Notes: a model not told the origin generated them from the sequence alone. 64,000 nt of DNA from Oscillospiraceae bacterium (GCA_902793285.1 CADBCV010000004.1:62001-126000), one strand, 5' to 3'; numbered from the stretch's first letter, positions 29,270 to 39,699 are shown. Made by a program: numbers and translations.

Positions 29270-30662
29270 TATGAGACTGACCAAGAACGAAATGCCCGAG
29301 CAGGACCCCATCGTCCGCGCCGGCAATTTCGACGAGGTGGCCCTGGGTTACACCCCCGAGATGGCCATCGACGAGGCCAAGCGCTGCCTCAACTGCAAGA
29401 ATCCCGCCTGCCGCACCGGCTGCCCCGTGGCCGTCCGCATCCCGGAGTTTATCGCCAAGGTGGCCGAGGGCGACTTTGAGGCCGCCTATGAGATCATCAC
29501 CTCCACAAACTCCCTGCCCGCCGTCTGCGGCCGTGTGTGTCCCCAGGAAAAGCAGTGCGAGTCCAAGTGCGTGCGCGGCATCAAGGGGGAGTCCGTCGGC
29601 ATCGGCAGACTCGAGCGCTTTGTGGCGGACTGGCACATGGCCGAGCAGGCAAAGCTCGAGAAGGTCGAGGTCGAAGTCCCCGCCTCCAACGGCCACCGCG
29701 TCGCGGTCGTCGGCTCCGGCCCCGCGGGTCTCACCTGCGCGGGCGACCTCAGAAAGATGGGCTATGACGTGACCATCTTCGAGGCCCTGCACAAGTCCGG
29801 CGGCGTGCTGGTCTACGGCATCCCGCAGTTCCGTCTCCCGAAGGAGATCGTCGCGAAGGAGATCGACAATCTCAAGGCCATGGGCGTCAAGATCGTCAAT
29901 AACGCCATCATCGGCAAGTCCGAGACCGTGGACGAGCTTTTCGAGGACGGCTTTGAGGCCGTGTTCATCGGCTCCGGCGCGGGCCTGCCGCAGTTCCTGC
30001 ACATCCCGGGCGAGAATCTCCTCGGCGTCTATACCGCAAACGAGCTCCTCACCCGCGTGAACCTCATGAAAGCCTACCGCGAGGACTACGACACCCCCAT
30101 CAAGCACTTCCACCGCGTCGCGGTCGTCGGCGCGGGCAATGTCGCGATGGACGCGGCGCGCGTGGCAAAGCGCCTCGGCGCGGAGCATGTCTATATCTGC
30201 TACCGCCGCGGCCGCGACGAGCTGCCGGCAAGACTCGAAGAGGTCGAACATGCCGAGGCCGAGGGGATCGAGTTTAACCTTCTCAACAATCCCACCCGCA
30301 TCCTCGCGGGCGAGGACGGCTTTGTCACCGGCATCGAGCTGCAGCGCCAGGAGCTGGGCGAGCCCGACGAGAAGGGCCGCCGCTCCCCCGTCCCCGTGCC
30401 GGGCAGCGAGTGGGTCCTCGACGTGGACACCGTCATCATCGCCATCGGCACGAGCCCGAACCCCCTCATCCGCAACACCACCGAGGGCCTCACCTTCACC
30501 CGCAAGGGCGGCATTGAGGCCGACGAGGGCGGCGTGACCGCGCGCGAGGGCGTCTTCGCCGGCGGCGACGCCGTGACCGGCGCCGCGACCGTCATCCTCG
30601 CCATGGGCGCGGGCAAGGCGGGCGCCCAGTCCATCGACAAATATATCCAGGGCAAGGCATAA
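29262..30662 (+). CDS. nfnB: NADH-dependent ferredoxin:NADP+ oxidoreductase, beta subunit (GltD-like)
   Basis: The 466-residue protein starts after GGGAGGAAAGAGA. It has an N-terminal [4Fe-4S]-binding domain (RCLNCKNPACRTGCPVAVRI; CGRVCPQEKQCESKCVRG) like GltD/Fpr-type subunits. FAD-binding (VAVVGSGPAGLTCAGDLRKM) and NADPH-binding (VAVVGAGNVAMDAARVAKRL) dinucleotide folds follow. Pairing with nfnA rather than a glutamate synthase large subunit favours NfnB over GltD. It bears the bifurcating FAD in characterised enzymes. Confidence 0.94.
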   Translation: MANMRLTKNEMPEQDPIVRAGNFDEVALGYTPEMAIDEAKRCLNCKNPACRTGCPVAVRIPEFIAKVAEGDFEAAYEIITSTNSLPAVCGRVCPQEKQCESKCVRGIKGESVGIGRLERFVADWHMAEQAKLEKVEVEVPASNGHRVAVVGSGPAGLTCAGDLRKMGYDVTIFEALHKSGGVLVYGIPQFRLPKEIVAKEIDNLKAMGVKIVNNAIIGKSETVDELFEDGFEAVFIGSGAGLPQFLHIPGENLLGVYTANELLTRVNLMKAYREDYDTPIKHFHRVAVVGAGNVAMDAARVAKRLGAEHVYICYRRGRDELPARLEEVEHAEAEGIEFNLLNNPTRILAGEDGFVTGIELQRQELGEPDEKGRRSPVPVPGSEWVLDVDTVIIAIGTSPNPLIRNTTEGLTFTRKGGIEADEGGVTAREGVFAGGDAVTGAATVILAMGAGKAGAQSIDKYIQGKA

Positions 30663-30680
30663 AAAATAGACAGAAAATGA

Positions 30681-30709
30681 CCGGGAGGAGCTTGCTCCTC
30701 CCGGTTTGC
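30681..30709. terminator. Terminator between nfnB and the convergent flavoprotein gene
   Basis: CCGGGAGGAGC-TTG-CTCCTCCCGG with short T/A tracts on both sides, suited to terminate in both directions. Confidence 0.75.
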
Positions 30710-30728
30710 ATGTGCTTGAAAATAATAA

Positions 30729-32707
30729 TTACTTGTTCTGGGCGGCGTGCTCGCCGGCGATGTAGCCGAAGGTGACGGCGTGGCCGAGCGAGAGGCCGGG
30801 GTGGAAGAAGGGATAGTCGGGCGCACCGTAGAATTGACCGCCCAGGTTGCCGACAGCGTAGAGGCCCTTGATGACCTCGCCCTCCTCGGTGGTGACGCGG
30901 CCAAACTCATCAGACAGAACGCCCGCCGTGATGGAGGAGCAGCGGATGTGGCGGCGGATCCCCCAGAAGGGCGCGGTCTTGAAGGCGTGGAGGTACTTGG
31001 CAGGCTTGCCGAAGTCCTCATCCTCGCCCTTCTCGCAGAGCTCGTTATAGCGATTGAAGGTCTCGACGGTCTTCTCAACGGGCAGGCCCAGCTTTTCAGC
31101 CAGCTCCTCGATGGTGTCGGCACGGAAGGTGTCGATCAGCTCTGGGAAGACGCTGACGTGGAGACTTGGGTCCTCTTCCTTCAGGTAGCGCTGCATGACA
31201 AACTCGGGCACGGGGCCAGTGGCGTAGGACATGTAGTCGTTGTCGTAGATCTGGCAGTACCAGCCGATGGAGCCGGTCTCCTGGTGCTCGGGGTCCATGT
31301 TCTCGCCCTTGAAGCCGGGCTGCCAGCGCAGGGCGTTGGAGATGTAGGCCATATCGACTTCCTCGTCGATGAAGCGCTCGCCGTTCATGTTGACGATGAG
31401 GTAGGGCGGCTCGTCCCACATGAGGCCCGCGTCAAAGTCGTGCATGACGCGGCTGTGGGCCACGGGCTCCATGCAGCCGCCGGCCTCGATGGCGAGGATG
31501 TTGCCGTCGCCGGTGCGGTGGACGACCTTCTTGTGGTGGCGTTGTTCTCATAGGCGCCGGTGGCGAGGATGACGGATTTGGCGTTGAACTTGATGTAGTT
31601 GCCGTCCAGATCCTTGCCGACACAACCGATGATGGTGCCCTCGGCGTCCTTGACAAGCTGGACGATGGGGGTGCTGAAGAAGACCTGGAGATTGTCGCCG
31701 TACTCCTCCTGGGCGTCCTTGAGAATGCCGGAGACGAGGGAGCCGTAGTTGCCGGGCTTGGGGCCGAACCAGGGCGCGAAGACCTCGACCTTCTCGTCGC
31801 CGAAGTCATAGGACTGGGTGCCGTCATGCCAGACACCAGTGTAGACGGCGGAGGTGTCCTGATACTTGGTGACGCCGTACTTGTTCTTCCACTCGGTCTT
31901 CTCGGTGATGCCGCTCTTCTCACAGACAAAGCGGAGGGCTTCCTCGGAGCGGTCAATGTAAGCCTCGAGGAGCCTGCGGTTGTTGCGCCAGCAGTTGACG
32001 GCGGTGGCGAAGGTAAGCCACTTTTTCAGGCCGCCCTCGGTGGAGCCGCTCTTGATGATGGCGGAGGAGCAGTTGCCCTGGGAGACGGCGACGGCCTCCT
32101 TCTGCAGGACGGCGACCTTCGCGCCGAGCTCTGCCGCACGCACGGCGGCGATGACGCCGGAGGCGCCGGCACCGGCGACGACCACGTCCACATCGACTTC
32201 CTTCGCAAAGTTTGTGATAGGCTCGAGCTCCACGGCGGAGGCGTTCACATCGTCCGCGGTGATGTCCTTGAGAATAAAGGCTGCGCTGGACTCCACCATG
32301 GGTTTGACGCTGCCGGAATCAACGGCCTCGCCCTTGGCCTGCGCGATGCAGTTTTTCAGCGCGGTCTTGACGGCGGTGCTGGTGATGGTCGCGCCGGAGA
32401 CGCCGTCGATGCCGTCGGGACCCTGGGCGGCCATGGCCTGGGCGATGAGCTCGTCCTTGGCGGCCTGGCCGATGGAGGGGGTTTCCTCGGAGACGTCCAG
32501 CTCCACGCTCAGGATGGAATTTGCGTCAAAGGTGGCGGTGACGGTGACTTTGCCGATGCCGTCGGCGGTGGCGGAGTAAGTACCGGGCTTGTAGATCCCC
32601 TCCTCTGCAAAGGCGGGCAGACCGGTGACAGAGGTCAGGGCAACGGCGGCAGAGCCGGCCAGCGCGCCCCTCAGAAAGTCGCGGCGGGAAAGCTTCTTTT
32701 CACTCAT
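30729..32707 (-). pseudogene. Tat-exported FMN/FAD fumarate reductase-like flavoprotein, frameshifted
   Basis: The first part (31385-32707 frame) has a Tat signal (SRRDFLRGALAGSAAVALTS), an FMN-binding domain with the flavinylation motif DGVSGATITS near 100, and a FAD-binding domain (VVVAGAGASGVIAAVRAAEL). At about 31525-31545 the frame shifts: TGAYENNAT breaks off and the other frame continues KKVVHRTGDGNILAIEAGGC to the stop at 30729. In family members the gap from TGxxxxN to TGDG is about 25 residues; here it is about 10. A small out-of-frame deletion is therefore likely. The intact protein would be an extracytoplasmic reductase of a fumarate- or urocanate-like acceptor fed by flavin transfer. 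Sequencing error is the alternative. Confidence 0.85.
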
Positions 32708-32740
32708 AAATGTACTCCTTTCAGCAATGATTTTTAGTAG

Positions 32741-32770
32741 TCGATTGCGAAACTCCGGTTTCGCAATCGG
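32741..32770. promoter_or_regulatory. Inverted repeat upstream of the flavoprotein gene
   Basis: GATTGCGAAAC-TCCG-GTTTCGCAATC, an 11-bp perfect hairpin flanked on both sides by ATGATTTTTAGTA direct repeats. A regulatory site is possible. Otherwise the 32708-32927 gap shows only AT-rich sequence. Confidence 0.5.
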
Positions 32771-32927
32771 CTAATGATTTTTAGTACCGAACTGCAATGA
32801 TTTTAACACTGGACACAACACATTTCAACAGCTTTCTGCATTTAGTTCACAAGCGTAAGCTCCCGCGCTCTCCCCTCTCGTTTCGTAAAATGTCGTCAAG
32901 ATACTTTTTGTGAAGCAACCGTGGCGG

Positions 32928-34379
32928 TCAGTTGTTCACGCCGTGGTGCATACCGGGGCTGTCGAGCTGGAGGGCCTTGAAGCTGTAGCCGTTGGCGCGG
33001 CCCCATTCCAGCACGCTCTCCACCGCGGCGACGCTGTAGTCCTTGATGTCGTGCTGCAGGACGATGGAGATCTTCTGCTGGGCGCAGCCGTCCTTGATGT
33101 TTTTGGCGATCTGGGTGGTCTTGCTGGTCTCGCCCGCGTCGCCGGAATAGACGTTCCAGTCAAAGTAGCGGTAGCCCAGGTCGGTCATGGCGCGGGTGAG
33201 GCGGCTCATGATGCCGGGGTTAAAGTTTGAAACCGTGTTGGAGCTGCCGCCGGGGAAGCGGAAGAGGCGGGTATAGTCCCCGGTCTGCTCCTTGATGACC
33301 TCCTCCATTTTGAAGAAGTCCTCGAAGAAGGCGTACTCGCTCGCATAGATCTTGTTGTAGTCGTGGGTGGAGGTGTGCACCCCGATGGCGTGGCCCGCGC
33401 GGTATGCCCTGCCGATCTCGTCATAATAGCGCGGGTCCTGCGAGGTGACGAAGAAGGTGGCCTTGGCCCCGTAGCGGTCCAGCACGTCCAGAAGCCGCGC
33501 GGTATAGGGGCTGGGTCCGTCGTCAAAGGTGAGGTAAATGGTCTTCTCCGCGGGCGTGACGGTCTCCGGCAGGGGTACCGGCACCACCGTCACGTTCCGC
33601 ACGGCGGAGATGGTCTCGCCCAGCTCGCTCGTGATGGAGTAGCGGATCTCATAGTCGCCGGAGACCCAGGGGGTCACGTTCCCCTCGGTGACGAGATAGT
33701 CGTTCAGATCGCGGCCCAGCGCGTCCGAGACGCTGGCGCCCGCGTCGTCATACCAGAGGGCGGCCTGCATGACGAGGTTCTGCTCGCCGAGGACGGTGAT
33801 CTGCGGCGGCTGATAGCTGATGTTCGGCAGGGGCCGTTCAACGGTGGTGGTGTTGCCGTTACTGTCCGTGACGGTGTACTGCACCCGGTCGTCGAGCTTC
33901 ACGCGCCGCACCTTGCCGGTGAGATCGCCGTCCACCGCGTCCCAGGCGCTGTAGCCCTCCTCCGCGTAGCCGGTCATCCAGCTCGGCTCATAGCCCTCCA
34001 CATGCTTCAGCTCAATGACGGGGGGCGTGCTGTCCACCACGGTGACGCGCCGCTCCACGCTGTAGTCCTCAAAGGCGAAGCGCGTCGTGTAACGCAGCAC
34101 ATATACGCCGAGACGCCGGCTGTCCACAGCGCCGAGGGTCTGTATCTCCAGGTGCTTTTCGCTCTCGCCGAAGAGATTGCCGACCGTCACGGCGTAGACG
34201 CCGGGGTCATGAAAATCGGCGCCGTATTCGAGGGTGATATCCTCGTCCCCGTAGACGTAGAAGCGTACCGTGCGCCCGTCCGCGAGGAGGATGAGGGCCG
34301 CCGTCGCCATCAGCCAGATGAGCACCACGAGGGCGACGACCCAGCCCCGCGCGCGCTTTCTCGATCCTGTCCCTGCCAT
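32928..34379 (-). CDS. Membrane-anchored polysaccharide deacetylase with Ig-like domains
   Basis: The 483-residue protein has one N-terminal membrane helix (about 13-33), two to three DUF5011/Ig-like repeats (to about 290; marked by VDSTPPVIELK and DGDLTGKVRRVKLDD), and a NodB deacetylase domain. The catalytic motifs are KTIYLTFDDGPSPYT (metal Asp pair), IGVHTSTHDYNKIY (HxxxH-type), RLFRFPGGSSNTV and a final SIVLQHDI. It probably removes acetyl groups from peptidoglycan or a surface glycan outside the cell. Confidence 0.93.
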   Translation of the reverse strand: MAGTGSRKRARGWVVALVVLIWLMATAALILLADGRTVRFYVYGDEDITLEYGADFHDPGVYAVTVGNLFGESEKHLEIQTLGAVDSRRLGVYVLRYTTRFAFEDYSVERRVTVVDSTPPVIELKHVEGYEPSWMTGYAEEGYSAWDAVDGDLTGKVRRVKLDDRVQYTVTDSNGNTTTVERPLPNISYQPPQITVLGEQNLVMQAALWYDDAGASVSDALGRDLNDYLVTEGNVTPWVSGDYEIRYSITSELGETISAVRNVTVVPVPLPETVTPAEKTIYLTFDDGPSPYTARLLDVLDRYGAKATFFVTSQDPRYYDEIGRAYRAGHAIGVHTSTHDYNKIYASEYAFFEDFFKMEEVIKEQTGDYTRLFRFPGGSSNTVSNFNPGIMSRLTRAMTDLGYRYFDWNVYSGDAGETSKTTQIAKNIKDGCAQQKISIVLQHDIKDYSVAAVESVLEWGRANGYSFKALQLDSPGMHHGVNN

Positions 34380-34408
34380 GTGATTCTCTCTTACCTTTTC
34401 TGTTTCTC

Positions 34409-34555
34409 ATACTATCCCTTGATAGAAATCTTTAAGTCTTCCCGGCAAAATTTGCACCATACTGCGTTGAAGCCCTTGACCATATATCTCCATTATGCTC
34501 TGCGGGCTTCGCCTTGTCTGGCACAAATTTTCCTCGGGAATCCAATAAAGCTTCT
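34409..34555. repeat. MITE-like repeat A, copy 2
   Basis: Shares about 145 bp with copy 1, starting ATACTATCCCTTGATAG. The right inverted end is lost: homology stops at AATAAAGCTTCT. It lies between the deacetylase start and the polC stop. Confidence 0.8.
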
Positions 34556-34617
34556 CACCATTTTCCTCGCCCTGGGAACGCCTTTTCGGAAAAAACTGCT
34601 CTGCGGCGGCTTTGCAA

Positions 34618-37600
34618 TCACAGCTCAAAGAGATTGATCTGGTTGCTGTCGGGCATCTCGCCGAGGGCGCCGAGGGTGCGGAGCGTTTCGATATGCGTCT
34701 GGGAGACCTTGGGGCAGGCGGCGGAGAGCTCCTGCACGGAGATGAACTGCCGCCCGCTCTCGCCGGCGCGCATGAGATCCCAGGCCGCCGTCTCGCCGAG
34801 ACCGGAGATGGCCACAAAGGGGGGCCGGAGCCTTCCGTCCTCGGTGATGAGAAACTTCGTGGCGTGGGACTTGTAGAGGTCGATGGGCGCGAAGTTCAGC
34901 GAGCGCATGTTCATCTCGTACACGGCCTCCATCGTGACAAGCAGGTCCTCCTCGTTCGCGGTGAGGGTGGGGCGGCGGTGCATCTCGTTGATCCTGCGCC
35001 GCACGTCGTCCGCGCCGCCGCACATAATGCCCGCGTCGAAGCCGCCCTTCTGACTGCGGCGGTAGAAGTAGGCCGAGTAGAAGGCCAGCGGCTCGTGCAC
35101 CTTGAACCAGGCGATGCGGAAGGCCATCATGACATAGGCCACCGCGTGGGCCTTGGGAAAGAGGTAGGCGATCTTGCGGGCGGATTCGATGTACCACTCG
35201 GGCACGCCCTTGTCGCGCATCTGCTGTTCGGCGTCGCCCGGGAAGTCGCCGCTCTTTTTGACCTTGCCCTTTCGCACGGCCTCCATGGTCTTGAAGGCCA
35301 AAGACGGCTCGATGCCGACGGAGATGAGATAGAGCATGATATCGTCGCGGCAGCCGATGGTCTCGTTGACGGAGGCCACGCCGTTTACGATGAGATCGTG
35401 GATGTTGCCGGCCCAGACGTCCGTCCCGTGGGAGAAGCCGGAGAGCCGGATCAGGGTGTCAAACTGCTTCGGCTGGGTGTCCACCAGCATCTGGCGGGTG
35501 AAGGGGGTGCCAAACTCCGGCACGCCGATGGTGCCGGTCTTGCCGATGATGGGGTCGTCGTCCGGAAGCCCGAGGGCTGCGGGCGAGGTGTAGATGGACA
35601 TGGTGTCGGGGTCGGAGAGGGAGATCTCCTTCGCGTCCACGCCGGTCATGTCCTCCATCATGCGGATCATGGTGGGGTCATCGTGGCCCAGCTCGTCGAG
35701 CTTTAAAAGGTTCGACTCCATGCAGTGGTACTCAAAGTGGGTCGTGATGATGTCAGAGTTGGGGTCGTCCGCCGGGTGCTGCACGGGGCAGAAGTCCGTC
35801 ACGTCCTTGTCCTGGGGGATGACGACGAGGCCGCCCGGGTGCTGGCCCGTGGTGCGCTTGATGCCGACGAGCCCGAGGGCGAGGCGGTTTTCCTCCGCCT
35901 TGGTGGCGGTGATGCCGCGCTCCTCCAGATACTTTTTTACATAGCCGTAGGCGGTCTTCTCGGCGAGGGTGCCGATGGTGCCCGCGCGGAACACGTGGTC
36001 GGAGCCGAAGAGCGTCTCGGTGTATTTGTGGGCCTTCGCCTGGTACTCGCCGGAGAAGTTGAGGTCGATATCGGGCGTCTTCTCGTTGCCGGGGAAGCCC
36101 AGGAAGGTCTCAAAGGGGATGTCGAAGCCGTCGCGCCGCATACGCTCCCCGCAGGCGGGGCAGTCCTTCTCCGGCATGTCCGCCCCGCAGCCGTAGCTGC
36201 CGTCCGTGACAAATTCCGAATGACAGCACTTGGGACAGACATAGTGGGGCGGGAGGGAGTTTACCTCCGTGATGCCGGACATGTAGGCCACGATGGAGGA
36301 GCCGACGCTGCCTCGGGAGCCGACGAGGTAGCCGTTCTCGAGGGAGTTCTGCACGAGCTTCTGGGCCGACATGTAAATGACGTCGTACTGGTGGTCGAGG
36401 ATGGTGTTGAGCTCCGTGTCCACGCGCTTCTGCACGATCTCGGGCGGGTTCTCGCCGTAGATACGGTGCATCTTTTCGTAGACGAGGCGCTTTAGGTCCT
36501 CGGCCGAGTTTTCGATCTTCGGGGCGAAGAGGTCCTTCGGCAGAAGCTCGATCTCCTCCACCTGGTCGGCGATGGCGCGGGTGTTGGTGATGACGACCTC
36601 CTTCGCCGTGTCCGCGCCGAGATACTGAAACTCCGCCAGCATCTCCTCGGTATTGCGGAAGAAGATGGGACAGTCGCGGTCCGCGTCGGAAAATTTTTTG
36701 GCCGCCAGGAGGATCTTGCGGTACTGCTCATCCTCGGCGTCGAGAAAGTGCACATCCGAGGCGGCGATGACGGGCTTTCCCATCTCGCGCCCCAGATTCA
36801 GGATGGTGCGGTTATAGTCCTGCAGAACCTCCACCCCGCTGACCCTGCCGTTTTCGATGAGAAAGGCGTTGTTGCAGATGGGCTGGATCTCGAGATAGTC
36901 ATAGAGGGAGGCGATTTTTTTGAGCTCCTCGTGGCTTGCGCCGGTCATGACCGCGCCGTAGAGCTCGCCCATGCCGCAGGCGGAGCCCACGAGGATGCCC
37001 TCGCGGTGCTGCTGCAAAAGGCTCTTTGGGATGGTGGGGACGCGGTGGAAGTATTTCAGGTAGGACTGGGAGATCATCTCATAGAGATTTTTAAGCCCCA
37101 CCTTGTTTTTCACAAGCAGGATCATGTGGTAGGTCTTTGCCACGTCCGTGCGGCGAAGGGAGTGGTAGACGCTCTCGATATCGTCCACGGTGCGGGCCCC
37201 CTGCTGGCGGAGCATGGGGAGGAATTTTCCCATCATCCGCGCCACGACCATCGCGTCGTCCGAGGCGCGGTGGTGGTTGAACTGGGGCAGCCCCAGGTGG
37301 TTTGAGACGATGTCCAGCTTGAAGCGCTTGAGCTCGGGGCAGAGGGCCTGGCTGAGGGCCAGGGTGTCAAGAAAGACCGGCGTGAAGCGCAGACCCTGCC
37401 GCTTTGCCGCCGCGGTCATAAAGCCCACGTCAAAGTGGGCGTTGTGGGCGATGATGGGCCTGTCCCCGACGAAGTCCATGAACTGCTGCATGGCCTCCTT
37501 CTCGAGCGGGGCGCCCTGCACATCGCTGTCGCGGATGCCGGTGAGCTGGGTGATGTCCGCCGGGATGTGGCGCTGGGGATCGACGAAGGTGTTGAAGGTC

Positions 37601-38616
37601 TCCTTAATGTCGCTGCCGGCAAAGAGGATCGCGCCGATCTCGGTCATGCGGTCGGTCTGGGCGTTGAGGCCCGTTGTCTCGATGTCGAAGGCCACAAATT
37701 CCGTGTCCAGCGGGAGGCTCGACTTGCCGATGACGGCGCTGTTGCCGTCCATGTCGTTGACATAGTAAGCCTCCATGCCGTAGATGATCTTGACGCCCTC
37801 CTTCTTGCCGGCCTTCCACATGTCCGGGAAGGCCTGGGCCACGCCGTGGTCCGTGACGGCGATGGCGGGCATACCCCAATAGGCCGCGCGCTTGACCACG
37901 GCGGCGGGGTCCGTCAGAGCGTCGAGCGCCGAGAAGCGGGTGTGCAGGTGCAGCTCCACGCGCTTTTCCTCGGCGTTGTCCGGACGGATGACCCGCTTGC
38001 CCTTCATGATGTTGCGCGGGTCGAGGACCATGTCGTCGTCGTACTTGGAGTAGATGATCTCCCCCTGGACGATGAGGTGGTCGCCGGGCTTTATCTCGTC
38101 GATGATGGACTTGTCGTCGTCCGCGCGCAGGAAGCGGGAGATGCGCACGGAGTTCGTGCGGTCGGTGATGTCAAAGCACAAAACCGCCCCGCCGCTTTTC
38201 TGGAGGCTCCGGCTCGTGACGGCTACCACGTTCCCCTCCACGGCGACGCGGCCCGATTCGAGCGTGAGCGTGTTCATGGGCACGGGGCGCTGTTTGATGG
38301 GTCTGCCCATCAAAACGGAGCCCGTGGGCTTGTTGGGATTCGTGCTCTGCGCCGCCGGAGGCGCTGAGGATTTCACGCGCGGATAGTCCGGGATGATGGC
38401 CACGGTCTGCAGGCCGTAATCCAGGCGGATGCAGTCCGAGAGCTGGCGGATATCCACGGGCGAGGGCATGGCGGCAAAGCAGGCCGCGATCGAGACCGCG
38501 CCCTGCTTTACGTCCACCTGCACGTCCGTGACGCAGGCCTTGTCCAATCCCCCGGCGGCGGCGCCGAGATGCGCGCAGCCCGGGAAGATCGTGAGAAAGG
38601 GGGTATGTTCAGCCAT
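34618..38616 (-). CDS. polC: DNA polymerase III, Gram-positive type (PolC)
   Basis: The start is the ATG at 38616 (1332 residues), overlapping the ispG stop by 8 bp; the longer frame to 38751 lies inside ispG. Order of domains: N-terminal and OB region, PHP domain (ELHLHTRFSALD; AVTDHGVAQAF) split by the DEDD proofreading exonuclease (FVAFDIETTGLNAQTDRMTE; HNAHFDVGFM). A zinc-binding loop follows (CPKCCHSEF, CGADMPEKDCPACGERM), then the polymerase core (GSRGSVGSSIVAYM; TPDIDLNFSGEYQ). It is the essential leading-strand replicase of Firmicutes. Its place after ispG is usual. Confidence 0.97.
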   Translation of the reverse strand: MAEHTPFLTIFPGCAHLGAAAGGLDKACVTDVQVDVKQGAVSIAACFAAMPSPVDIRQLSDCIRLDYGLQTVAIIPDYPRVKSSAPPAAQSTNPNKPTGSVLMGRPIKQRPVPMNTLTLESGRVAVEGNVVAVTSRSLQKSGGAVLCFDITDRTNSVRISRFLRADDDKSIIDEIKPGDHLIVQGEIIYSKYDDDMVLDPRNIMKGKRVIRPDNAEEKRVELHLHTRFSALDALTDPAAVVKRAAYWGMPAIAVTDHGVAQAFPDMWKAGKKEGVKIIYGMEAYYVNDMDGNSAVIGKSSLPLDTEFVAFDIETTGLNAQTDRMTEIGAILFAGSDIKETFNTFVDPQRHIPADITQLTGIRDSDVQGAPLEKEAMQQFMDFVGDRPIIAHNAHFDVGFMTAAAKRQGLRFTPVFLDTLALSQALCPELKRFKLDIVSNHLGLPQFNHHRASDDAMVVARMMGKFLPMLRQQGARTVDDIESVYHSLRRTDVAKTYHMILLVKNKVGLKNLYEMISQSYLKYFHRVPTIPKSLLQQHREGILVGSACGMGELYGAVMTGASHEELKKIASLYDYLEIQPICNNAFLIENGRVSGVEVLQDYNRTILNLGREMGKPVIAASDVHFLDAEDEQYRKILLAAKKFSDADRDCPIFFRNTEEMLAEFQYLGADTAKEVVITNTRAIADQVEEIELLPKDLFAPKIENSAEDLKRLVYEKMHRIYGENPPEIVQKRVDTELNTILDHQYDVIYMSAQKLVQNSLENGYLVGSRGSVGSSIVAYMSGITEVNSLPPHYVCPKCCHSEFVTDGSYGCGADMPEKDCPACGERMRRDGFDIPFETFLGFPGNEKTPDIDLNFSGEYQAKAHKYTETLFGSDHVFRAGTIGTLAEKTAYGYVKKYLEERGITATKAEENRLALGLVGIKRTTGQHPGGLVVIPQDKDVTDFCPVQHPADDPNSDIITTHFEYHCMESNLLKLDELGHDDPTMIRMMEDMTGVDAKEISLSDPDTMSIYTSPAALGLPDDDPIIGKTGTIGVPEFGTPFTRQMLVDTQPKQFDTLIRLSGFSHGTDVWAGNIHDLIVNGVASVNETIGCRDDIMLYLISVGIEPSLAFKTMEAVRKGKVKKSGDFPGDAEQQMRDKGVPEWYIESARKIAYLFPKAHAVAYVMMAFRIAWFKVHEPLAFYSAYFYRRSQKGGFDAGIMCGGADDVRRRINEMHRRPTLTANEEDLLVTMEAVYEMNMRSLNFAPIDLYKSHATKFLITEDGRLRPPFVAISGLGETAAWDLMRAGESGRQFISVQELSAACPKVSQTHIETLRTLGALGEMPDSNQINLFEL

Positions 38617-39676
38617 GGTTCTCTCCGTCGCTCTCAATGAGGGCGATGAGTCTGTCGCAGAGCTCGGCATAGGGATAGGTGCCGAGAACCACGCCCTTTT
38701 TAAAAAGGAGGCCCCTGCCCTTGCCGCCCGCGATGCCGTAGTCGGCCTCACGCGCCTCGCCCGGGCCGTTCACGACGCAGCCCATCACGGCGACCGTGAT
38801 GTCGCGCTTCATGTCGCGCACCCTCGCCTCCACCTCGGAGGCGAGGGAGATGAGGTCGATCTCGGTCCTCCCGCAGGTGGGACAGGAGACGAATTTCACC
38901 CCGCCGGGCCGGAGCCCCGCGGCCTTCAGGATCGCAATGCCGACGGACACCTCGCGCACGGGGTCGGCCGTGAGGGAGACGCGGATCGTGTCGCCGATGC
39001 CCTCGCTCAAAAGCGTCCCGATGCCGACGGCGGACTGGATGGTGCCGTTCCACTCGGTCCCCGTCTCGGTCACGCCGAGATGCAGGGGATGGTCGAAGCT
39101 CTCGGCGGCGAGGCGGTAGCTCTCGATCGTGAGCGGGACGGAGGAGGTCTTGAGGGAGAGGCAGATATCGTCAAAGCCGAATTTGTTCAGAAGCTCAACA
39201 TGGCCCTGCGCGCTCTCCACCATGGCCTCGGGGCAGGGGTGGCCGTACTTTTCGAGCAGCCGCTTTTCAAGCGAGCCCGCGTTCACGCCGATGCGGATGG
39301 GGATGCGCTTTTCTTTGCAGACCTCCGCCACAGCCTTCACGTTCTCCTCCCCGCCGATGTTGCCGGGGTTGATGCGGATCTTGTCGATGCCGCGCGCCGC
39401 GGCCTCGAGCGCGAGGCGGTAGTCAAAGTGGATGTCCGCCACGAGCGGGAGATCTACCCGCTCCTTGATCGCGGAGACCGCCTTTGCCGCCTCCATGTCC
39501 GGGATCGCGATGCGCACGATGTCGGCCCCCGCGGCCTGCATGGCGCGGATCTGACCGACGGTGGCCTCCACGTCCCAGGTCTTGGTGGAGCACATGGTCT
39601 GCACGCTCACGGGCGCGCCCCCGCCGAGCGGCAGGGCGCCGAGAGTGATCTGTTTTGTCCGGGTTCTGTCTTTCAT
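38609..39676 (-). CDS. ispG: 4-hydroxy-3-methylbut-2-enyl diphosphate synthase
   Basis: The 355-residue protein catalyses the penultimate MEP step, converting MEcPP to HMBPP. The N-terminal barrel has DIVRIAIPDMEAAKAVSAIK, ADIHFDYRLALEAAA and KIRINPGNIG. The C-terminal domain holds the [4Fe-4S] ligands SCPTCGR and GCVVNGPGEA. It sits between rseP and polC in the MEP/lipid operon. The 158-bp gap to rseP is filled by a repeat B element. Confidence 0.96.
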   Translation of the reverse strand: MKDRTRTKQITLGALPLGGGAPVSVQTMCSTKTWDVEATVGQIRAMQAAGADIVRIAIPDMEAAKAVSAIKERVDLPLVADIHFDYRLALEAAARGIDKIRINPGNIGGEENVKAVAEVCKEKRIPIRIGVNAGSLEKRLLEKYGHPCPEAMVESAQGHVELLNKFGFDDICLSLKTSSVPLTIESYRLAAESFDHPLHLGVTETGTEWNGTIQSAVGIGTLLSEGIGDTIRVSLTADPVREVSVGIAILKAAGLRPGGVKFVSCPTCGRTEIDLISLASEVEARVRDMKRDITVAVMGCVVNGPGEAREADYGIAGGKGRGLLFKKGVVLGTYPYAELCDRLIALIESDGENHG

Positions 39677-39699
39677 GGCTTTTTCGTTCCTTTACAATA

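Noticed and set aside
29262-30662. Glutamate synthase small subunit (gltD)
   Set aside because: The domain layout is shared, but the overlap with nfnA and absence of a large subunit favour NfnB.
34407-34817. Minus ORF reading [10 protein letters not shown] through repeat A into polC
   Set aside because: The frame is provided by the repeat; similar spurious peptides appear at the other repeat A copies.
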